The translations under genes were made by a program, and so were the position numbers. Below the pieces are notes generated by a model, which saw nothing but the letters and a program-made list of their open reading frames with translations, was not told the origin of the DNA and did no database searches. Of a stretch of 64,000 bases of DNA, positions 33,611 through 41,200 are shown piece after piece (within the stretch, counting starts at the first letter, position 1; each line of letters starts with the position of its first letter). Origin of the DNA: a virus; IMG/VR virus record IMGVR_UViG_3300036766_001364, positions 107,976-171,975 of that record; one strand, 5' to 3'.

Positions 33611-36600
33611 ATGGCCCAAGGCGATCTGGTCGTCCAAGTGGGCGACGCGCAGACTAACACCGAGTGGCTGACGCTGCACGGGATGATCTCGTGCAAGGTC
33701 GTGCGCGGCAGCCACGCTGCCCCGGGGACGTTCGACTTGAGGGTGACCGTCCAGGACGAAGACTCGGCGGTCGACTTTAGGCCGGCGTCGGTGACCGTCG
33801 CTAACCGATACGTCGCGTTCGATCCCGGAGAGGACGACGCGACCTTCCACGCGATGTCCGAGGACGGGACGAGCGACTACGCCGTCACGCGATCCGATCC
33901 CTCTGTAGTCGTCAAGATCGACCCCCGAGATCCGATGTCGCGCCTCGGTTCGCTCACGCTCGATCCGGGCGAGTCGATGGCCGAAGCGGTCGCGATTGAC
34001 GGGGTGGGCGTCTATGGATACGTCGCGGTCCCGCTCGTCGTCCCGGCGATCGGACCCAGGATCGTCAAGTTCCGCTGTTCGGACATGACGCGCGTCGCCG
34101 AGGCGTTCATCCCGCAGGGGACGCGGGTCACGTTCATGGTGGCTTCAGAGGCCGGCGACCACCTCTACGCGGCGAGTGACGCGGGCGTCTTCCATCTTGA
34201 TTCGTCGGGCGCCGGGCTCTCGTTCCTCGGTGGCTGGGTGGCCGACATCGGCTCGTTCCCGGTGGCGATGCGCGGCTTCGAGGATTTCTTGGTGGTCGCG
34301 TGCGCGCAGCCGACGATCCGGACCGGGTTCGCCCGTTTTGGAGTCTTCGGACGATTGCGCGTGGTCAAGCTCCAGCTCGGCGGCGGAGCGCTCGCTTCTC
34401 CGACCGAGGTGAGCTCGACAGAGATGGACGTTTCTGACGATTCGCCGCACTCGATCGACATATCGCCCGCCGGGCACGCGTACGTGCTCTGCCAGCCGCG
34501 CGACGGCGCGTCCGCCGCGCGCGTGGTGGTCGTCGATATCGCCGCGACCGCGCCGACGCGCCTGTCGCATATCGACCTCCCCGTGGGTGGATACGGCGAA
34601 GCGTATTCGCTCGACTACGCTCCTGAGGACGGCTACCTCTACGTTCTCTTCGGCTCGCCGATCACGGTCATGCGGCTCGACGTCTCACAGGACACGCCGC
34701 GTCGGATCGGCGACTCGAGGTCCATGCTGTGGATCGACGGGCGCGGCCTGCAGGTTCGTGACGGGTCCGCTTACGTGTCGACGGGATCGAGCCCGGCCGC
34801 TCTCGTGAAGCTCGACCTGTCTGGGATATCAGACGTGATCACCCAGAGCGCGGCGCGAGCCAGGTTCTACCCGTTCCTCAACGTGCGCGTCCTCGAGAAC
34901 AACGGCGAAGTCGACATCACGGATCCCAATTGCCGGCAGTATTTCATCGGGCGCATCGACACCGCCAGCATCGTCGAGGACACGCGCTACGGACGCGTAT
35001 GGCAGATCAGCTGCCGCGACAGGCTCGCGTGCCTGTCTGACAACTTCATCGGTCTGGGCGCGTGGTTCCACATCCCCCAGGGCCGCGGGTTGCGGTCGGG
35101 CATCATAGAGGGCTCGGTCTACGTCCCCAAGTACACGGGCAACTGGTCGAATGACCCCTCGGGAGTCACCGGCGAGCGCCGCCAATCGATCGTCTCAGAC
35201 CTGGCCCTAAACATCATCGCGAGCGACGATCTTGGGCTCACGTCTGTCGATTTCTCGAACGCTCCAAACAGCAGGCGGATCGAAAAAGACTGGTCTGGGA
35301 CGAATGACTCCGAGATCTTGGCGGCGATCCGCGAGATCGCCGCGCACGATCCCTGGTTCGATCCAGAAGCAGATGGGGCGCCATCGCTCTCGCTGCCCGA
35401 TCCAGGAGATCGCGAAGGCGGAAGCGTCGACGCGCAGTTCTTGCAGCAGAACGGCTTTCCGCCGGGGAGCGGGTTCGGCGGAGAGTTCCAGATCATTTGC
35501 AACACTGCGGACGACGACGGCAAGCACGCCGAGTATTTCAGGCGGGGCTTCCTCAAGTCTAACGGAGCCCCCGAGGGTTTGGGTCGCGGCGGGTTCAACT
35601 ATGTTTTGTCATACGGAGCGCCTCAGGGGGTCGGCGTCGCAGACCTGAGCGTCGTGCGGTTCATCACCGCGTATCGGTTCGACAAGCAGGGCCTTGACTT
35701 GTTCTCGCGGGTCAACGTCCAGGGTCGCGGCGAGGCGACGAGCGGTGTCCAGGGTTCTGTCGGACAGACGCTCTTGTCGCCGGGAACAGATCAGACGACC
35801 GTCCCTCTCCCCGAGATGGAGCAGTCGTGGTTGCCCGAGAGCGGTTGGTTCAAAGTGAGGCGTACGATCCCCGTCGGGTCGGCCGGGATCGTCGGCGAAC
35901 CCGAGCAGTCCGGACAGGCAGACGGCAACGACGCGACGAACGCGCGCGAAGCCACCGACGTGGCGTACGGCAGCTTCGCATCGCTCGGCACGGGGAAAGG
36001 CGGCGCACACGTCGGCATGAACCGCGGCACGATTGCCGTCGCCGGGCTTCCAAACGGAGCGCCAGGACAGGTGCTCAGGCCGGGCACGGCGATCGACGTC
36101 TACATCCCCCAGGTCGGGGTCGTCGACACAGACAACCCGTTCAGCCAGGGACAGGAGTTCGTCATCGAGAGCTGGACGCTGATATGGCCAGACAACACGA
36201 CCACGTTCGAGATCGGACGCATCGGGTTCAGCGACGTGGGAGCGCGGCTCATCGACCTCGTCACAAAGACTCAGACGAACTCCGGCAAGATGAACAGCCG
36301 GTACGACACGGGTTGGTTCTTCGCTCCTTCCGACGGCAAGGTCGAGGTCACTCACGGTCTCGGGGTGAAGCCCAAGATCGTCGGCATAATTGTGGCACTT
36401 TGGGACGGGGGGTTCTCGCCAGACGGGTCTCCGCGCCCCGTGTCGGCCACGGTGGTGCACGTGTCTGGGATGGCGTTTGATTTTCAGAGCGGGCAGTACT
36501 CGGGAGCCAATATCAGCAAGTCAGACCGCCAGTCGGTCGCGTTCCAGCTCGCTCCGTGGATCGCCTATTCCGACGGAGCCGGCCAATACCTGAGGCTCGG

Positions 36601-36646
36601 CGACACCGTGAAGCAGCCGATCATACGGGTGATCGCGCAGCCGTAG
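33611..36646 (+). CDS. Baseplate hub / tail-associated protein with inserted beta-propeller
   Basis: 1,011 residues from the ATG with AGAAGG upstream (a TTG two codons earlier is too close to that site). Residues about 85-410 form a LVIVD-like propeller (HLYAASDAGVFHLD, YVLFGSPITVMRLDV, SAYVSTGSSPAALVKLDLSG). The last of these blades also occurs in the 11159 product. Residues about 420-900 carry a hub-like part (WQISCRDRLACLSDNFIG, RRIEKDWSGTNDSEILAAIR, LFSRVNVQGRGE). The C-terminus is a small beta domain (GWFFAPSDGKVEVTHGLGVK). Hub proteins hold the tail tip together; a propeller inserted in one is unusual. Confidence 0.6.
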   Translation: MAQGDLVVQVGDAQTNTEWLTLHGMISCKVVRGSHAAPGTFDLRVTVQDEDSAVDFRPASVTVANRYVAFDPGEDDATFHAMSEDGTSDYAVTRSDPSVVVKIDPRDPMSRLGSLTLDPGESMAEAVAIDGVGVYGYVAVPLVVPAIGPRIVKFRCSDMTRVAEAFIPQGTRVTFMVASEAGDHLYAASDAGVFHLDSSGAGLSFLGGWVADIGSFPVAMRGFEDFLVVACAQPTIRTGFARFGVFGRLRVVKLQLGGGALASPTEVSSTEMDVSDDSPHSIDISPAGHAYVLCQPRDGASAARVVVVDIAATAPTRLSHIDLPVGGYGEAYSLDYAPEDGYLYVLFGSPITVMRLDVSQDTPRRIGDSRSMLWIDGRGLQVRDGSAYVSTGSSPAALVKLDLSGISDVITQSAARARFYPFLNVRVLENNGEVDITDPNCRQYFIGRIDTASIVEDTRYGRVWQISCRDRLACLSDNFIGLGAWFHIPQGRGLRSGIIEGSVYVPKYTGNWSNDPSGVTGERRQSIVSDLALNIIASDDLGLTSVDFSNAPNSRRIEKDWSGTNDSEILAAIREIAAHDPWFDPEADGAPSLSLPDPGDREGGSVDAQFLQQNGFPPGSGFGGEFQIICNTADDDGKHAEYFRRGFLKSNGAPEGLGRGGFNYVLSYGAPQGVGVADLSVVRFITAYRFDKQGLDLFSRVNVQGRGEATSGVQGSVGQTLLSPGTDQTTVPLPEMEQSWLPESGWFKVRRTIPVGSAGIVGEPEQSGQADGNDATNAREATDVAYGSFASLGTGKGGAHVGMNRGTIAVAGLPNGAPGQVLRPGTAIDVYIPQVGVVDTDNPFSQGQEFVIESWTLIWPDNTTTFEIGRIGFSDVGARLIDLVTKTQTNSGKMNSRYDTGWFFAPSDGKVEVTHGLGVKPKIVGIIVALWDGGFSPDGSPRPVSATVVHVSGMAFDFQSGQYSGANISKSDRQSVAFQLAPWIAYSDGAGQYLRLGDTVKQPIIRVIAQP

Positions 36647-36677
36647 GTTTTAGTCCATGCCGCGGCTCGGGTAGTAT
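36646..36677 (+). promoter_or_regulatory. Class A promoter
   Basis: GGTTTT at 36646-36651, 20 bases, TAGTAT at 36672-36677. The first G is the last base of the upstream TAG stop. The ATG at 36686 lies 8 bases downstream. Confidence 0.6.
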
Positions 36678-36685
36678 ATAGACAC

Positions 36686-37054
36686 ATGCCCGCAACGAAT
36701 ACGAACATCATGGTGCCTGCGCAGGCCGATCAGCTTACAGATTTCGACCTCAGCTATCTGATCCATCATCGGCTCGGCTTAGAAGGCGTCCCATTGCCGT
36801 ATGCGACGCGTCTCGACCTGTTGCTCGGGCACGAGATGCGCTCCGAGCTCGAGATACGCGGGGTGTACGAGATCCAAGTTGGCTGGGAAGTGATCGGTTA
36901 CTTCGCGACGGTCTACGCACACGTGGGCACGAGAGCCGGCGACATCGCGGGAAGCGCGATCGGTCGCGCGACTCCAGAGAGAGCGGCGGCCGAAGCGATC
37001 GCTCAGGCGACGCGTCGGCTCGCGGAGAGGAGCGGCGATGCCGCATCCAAGTGA
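36686..37054 (+). CDS. Small protein of unknown function
   Basis: 122 residues. Segments: DFDLSYLIHHRLGLEGVPLP, RLDLLLGHEMRSELEIRGVY, then GYFATVYAHVG and a helical Ala/Arg-rich C-terminus (ERAAAEAIAQATRRLAERSG). It begins 8 bases after a class A -10 box. The 3' end overlaps the next gene by 17 bases. No family recognised. Confidence 0.5.
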   Translation: MPATNTNIMVPAQADQLTDFDLSYLIHHRLGLEGVPLPYATRLDLLLGHEMRSELEIRGVYEIQVGWEVIGYFATVYAHVGTRAGDIAGSAIGRATPERAAAEAIAQATRRLAERSGDAASK

Positions 37055-37367
37055 GCATTCGGGCGAGTCTGTCCCGTGTCCAAGCTGCATCGGAGGGACG
37101 TTCACGACCGCCGCGCTCGTGCGGCACGACGACGGCGTGTGCAGGCTCGAAGAGATCGAGTGTCGAGTCTGCGACAACGGGGTCGTCTCGCGTGAGCGTC
37201 TCGATCGCATCCTGACGGGCAAGAAGCTCAGGCGTGGAAGGCTCGCGGCTCGTCGCTCGCTGAGCGAAGAAGCGACACGACTGGGCGTGACGATACCCCA
37301 ACTGTCGGCTGCCGAGCGCAGCAAGTCGACGCTACCGGTGCCAGAGGGCGCTAGAGCCACGGAGTGA
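37038..37367 (+). CDS. Zinc-binding protein with HTH-like segment
   Basis: 109 residues. Two C-x2-C pairs (CPSCIGGTF and CRVCDNGVV) form a DnaJ-like zinc site. A later segment (SEEATRLGVTIPQLSAAERS) looks like a HTH. This architecture suits a small DNA- or RNA-binding regulator in a late operon. No close family is evident. Confidence 0.5.
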   Translation: MPHPSEHSGESVPCPSCIGGTFTTAALVRHDDGVCRLEEIECRVCDNGVVSRERLDRILTGKKLRRGRLAARRSLSEEATRLGVTIPQLSAAERSKSTLPVPEGARATE

Positions 37368-37370
37368 CGC

Positions 37371-37727
37371 GTGCAGACGTTCGGTTGGAGGATATCATTA
37401 CCAGACCAGGAGATGCGTAGGCGAGCGATCGCCGAGCTCCCCAGGCTCTGCTGCGAACGTCTCAACCTATGTGCGTCAGTGGGCTGTGGGTGCGTCGCGG
37501 GCGGAAGGACAAACGTGTGCTTCGCAGAACAGACGGGCGCGCGACTGGCGACCGTGCACATGGACGGGCCAGAGTGGGTCATACGCGTGAGCGAGTACCC
37601 TGAGGCCGTCGCGGTCACGATCGCTCTCGATCGCCCGGCGGTCGGAAGAGAGGTCGAAGAGCTCTATAGAGCGATCTCGCAGATCTGCCCGGGGCGCGCG
37701 ATCCACGCGACGTCGGTGACGCTCTGA
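37371..37727 (+). CDS. Small Cys-containing protein, unknown function
   Basis: 118 residues, GTG start. An N-terminal helical part with clustered cysteines (PRLCCERLNLCASVGCGC) is followed by beta strands (WVIRVSEYPEAVAVTIALD). The stop overlaps the next ATG (ATGG/TGA junction). Metal or disulfide use of the cysteines is unknown. No family recognised. Confidence 0.45.
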   Translation: MQTFGWRISLPDQEMRRRAIAELPRLCCERLNLCASVGCGCVAGGRTNVCFAEQTGARLATVHMDGPEWVIRVSEYPEAVAVTIALDRPAVGREVEELYRAISQICPGRAIHATSVTL

Positions 37728-38221
37728 TGGCGATCGACCGGCGCAGGCTGTTGATCGAGATGCACGGCGCTGGGATCGCGACTCCCGAGCGCCTGCGCGC
37801 GGTCCGCGCGATGGCCGACGCACAGATCCCCAGAGAGGTCATGTCGTGGAGCGCTCCTCCGCCCGTCAGGGAAGCCGCCGGCATCCCCGCCATATCGAAG
37901 AAGGCCGGGTCTATGAACCAGCGCGACGTGCACCGCCTCGCGCAGCAGCACCTCGCGCTCATCGGGAGAGACGCGATGCCGATCGTCAGGTTGCCGTGGT
38001 ACTCGGGGTGGGGCGCGGCGGCCTCTTCTGACTGGGAATCGCTTCTGGGCGTGGACGCCGAGTCGTGGGCCGTGACCGTCTACGGGCCGAAGGCGGCCAG
38101 GATCATCTACAGGCGCACAGACCCGGCGTGGGGGTCGCTCTCTGACATCGTCATAGCGACGGGACAGGTCCCGATCGGCCCGATGGGAGACTCGTTCGCC
38201 ATCGCCGACGCTCGAGAGTAG
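37727..38221 (+). CDS. Protein of unknown function upstream of the tail lysin
   Basis: 164 residues. N-terminal helix (RRRLLIEMHGAGIATPERL), then MNQRDVHRLAQQHLALIGRD and a beta-rich half (PIVRLPWYSGWGAAASSDWE, AWAVTVYGPKAARIIYRR). It overlaps the previous stop and ends 6 bases before the giant lysin, so it may be its assembly partner. No family recognised. Confidence 0.45.
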   Translation: MAIDRRRLLIEMHGAGIATPERLRAVRAMADAQIPREVMSWSAPPPVREAAGIPAISKKAGSMNQRDVHRLAQQHLALIGRDAMPIVRLPWYSGWGAAASSDWESLLGVDAESWAVTVYGPKAARIIYRRTDPAWGSLSDIVIATGQVPIGPMGDSFAIADARE

Positions 38222-38227
38222 GCGGCC

Positions 38228-41200
38228 GTGTCGATCACCAACCCCGACATCCTGGTGCCGTACGGGATCAGCGGAGGGCTCGGCCAGTTCCCCGCGGCGC
38301 AGGTGCCGATCTCGCGGAACGGCGGATCGTTCGTCGCCGACGGCGAGGTCCTGATCGCCCAGTTCCAATGGGACAGCGCGGTCGCCAACGCCGACAGCCT
38401 CGCGGCCCCTCCCGGCTGGACCAAGCTGGACTCGAGCATCAGTGGGGTCCACCAGACGGCGGTCTTCACGCACGTCGCTTCGGGCGAGCCGAACCCGGTG
38501 TACACGTTCGTCTGGCCCGTGCCCATCGCGTGGAACGCGGCCGAGATCTACCGCTTTCGAGGCGCGACGGGGATCGGGGCGGTCGCGGCGATCGACGGCC
38601 TCACGGCTCAGAGCGTGAACCTCCCGACGCCGAACAGCGCCGTCCTCTGTCTCTACACGGCGTCGAGCACCGTCGGCGACCAGGTCATCGTTCTTCCATC
38701 TGGACTGACGGCGATCGTCGGCATCTTCCACACGTCACAGTCCACATACAACATCCGCGCGGCGGGCATCGCGCAGCGTGCCCAGATCGGGCCGACGCCG
38801 ATGTTCACGGCGCAGGTGGGGTTCGTTGTGCACCCTCCGCTCGCCGCGTCGCGGGCCGTCACGATCGCGCTGGTCGCGCCCGTCCCGCAGATCGTCTGTC
38901 CGTCTGTCGACACGCCCGTCGTCACGTACGGGAGCTTCACGCGGACGGGACCGAACAACCCGGCGTGGGCGCTGACGTTCCACTGCGTCGACACGAGCCT
39001 GTCCGCCACGCTGGGCGTTCAGCTCAGAACACAACCGAATCGCAGCGGGACGCTCGTTGCGAGCGGAACGGTGTCGCTGTCGAACGGCGTGGCGACCGGC
39101 CTGCTCAGCGTCGCGTACAACGCGCCCGGCGTGGTGAACGGCTTCAACAACCTGTTCCTCACGGTGAACAACTCTCAGTGCGTCTCGCCCGACCTGCTCC
39201 TGGCAGTGCGCAGAGACGACTTCCTCTTCCCCGTCAACCAAGCGATCCAGGCAGCCGTCGGACCGGCCGGGCCGGCGAAGCACTACGCGCTCTTTGCGAC
39301 GCTCGCCGACGACCTGTCATTCGATCAGCTCGAGCTCTACTGGCGGCTGCGGACGGGGCCGAATGGGAGCGGCGTCCTCGTCCTCGACGGCCACGCGACG
39401 TCGGGCGCCCCGTTCTCTACAGACGTGTACGACCCGGGGCTCGTCCAGGGCGCGAACGCGCGCTACCTGCGGCTGCGCGACGGGGCGAACAACATCGTCG
39501 AGCGAGCGATCACTGTCACAGCAGACCTGACGACGGCGTCGCCGCCGTCGGTCTCGGGACTGGGGCTCACGCGACAGCCGTGTGGCCCGTACATGTCGTC
39601 GTACGCCACTCCGTGGGGGCTCTCGTTCTTCACGTCGAACCCAAACGGCGGGACGCTTTCGGCGTCGGTCGTCGACCAGTTCGGCGACACGGTCTGGACG
39701 GGCGTCGTCGCAGCGAACTCTACGACGCTCGCGCAGATCCCGTTCATCCAACGCGACGCGGGCATCGTCACGTCTGTCTCGTATACCATCACCGTCACGA
39801 ACGCGGCCGGGCTCAGCGGCTCGGCGGGGTTCTCTATCCCGTTCGACGACGACACCGTGAACCTCAGCGGGCAGGCAGTGGGCTGCGACCAGTTCGGCAC
39901 GTGGACGGTCGGCGGGCTGTTCGCATCTCCCCTGCCAAACGGGCGCGTCGGGGACCTCGCCGCGTGGTCGGCGTGGACGGGATCGAGAGTGGACTCTCAC
40001 GGCCGCACCGTCGGCGCGGGGACGAGGCTCGCGCAGGGTTCTGTCGTGGCGGGACAGGTCAGCGCGATCGCAGTCCACGATTCGACCATCCCCGTCGGGA
40101 CGACGACGCGCTTCCTCGAGATCGACAGCGCGGGCTGCGTCCCGATCACGTACGCGCTCGCGATCTCGCGGCCGTCTGTCGAGTTCATCGTGCTCTCGTA
40201 CAGTCAGACTCCACAGGTCACGTACGAGCAGCACGTGCCGTATCCGGCGACGCGCCTCGGGCCCAACTCCGAGACGGCGGACCTCTGGGCGACGGTCAAC
40301 ATGGACCTGGCGCACCGCATCGTCTGGGAGGTGTGGACGGGCCCGGGGAGGACTGGTTCACAGGTCAACCGCGGGGCATTCGGAGCCGGGACCTACGCCG
40401 CGCCCGTGTCCGTGGGGCCGAGCGTCGTCGGCAACCCGTACCCGGTGAACGACTTCAACGCGGCGACGGGTTTCACGGTTCCCGAAGGGACGAACGTCTT
40501 CTACCTCGTCGTGTTCGACTTCGACTCCGGCTTCGTCTCGAATTCGTTGCCGTTCGTGGTGTTCGACGACAAGGTCGCGGCCCCGATCGGCTCGAGCGCG
40601 AGCGTGCGCCAGAGTCCCGTGTCGGAGGCGACGCTCGACTATGACATGGACATCGTCCTCACGGACGACCTGTCGACTGTTCTGCTCGAGCTCCACTGGG
40701 AGGTGCGCGACGGCGCAGGCGGGACGGGACACCGCATCGCCTTCGGAGACACGACATCTGGCCTGCCGTTCGTCCTCAGCGTCTTCGGAGATCGGACGTT
40801 CCTCCAGCCGGGCGTGAACACGCGCTACCTGCGCTGGTACGACGGCGCGCTCAACCCCGCCGAGCTCGTGTTCTACGTCAGCAGGCAGCTGCCCGATCTC
40901 GCGCCGACCGTCATCTCGGCCGCTGTGTCCTACGCGTGCGGCGACCGCTGTGGCCCGCGCTCGACACCGTTCGCGATCGACGTCGCAGCGTCAGATCCCG
41001 AAGGGGGACCGGTCGTGGCAGAGGTGCGCACGAGCATCAACGGCGGGGGGACGCTCGTTGCGAGCGGCGCGCCGGGGAGCCTCAGCGTCCCATGGGACCA
41101 GTTTGGGATGCACGACGGCGACAACGTGCTCTATGTGACGGCCCTCGATCCCGCCGGCAATCGCTCGACAGATGCGTTCGTGGTCGTGAGCAGAGACCCG

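Noticed and set aside
38228-40644. Second forward frame of 758 codons inside the tail lysin gene
   Set aside because: It is an Arg/Gly-rich shadow in the +2 frame with no starts supported by ribosome-binding sites.
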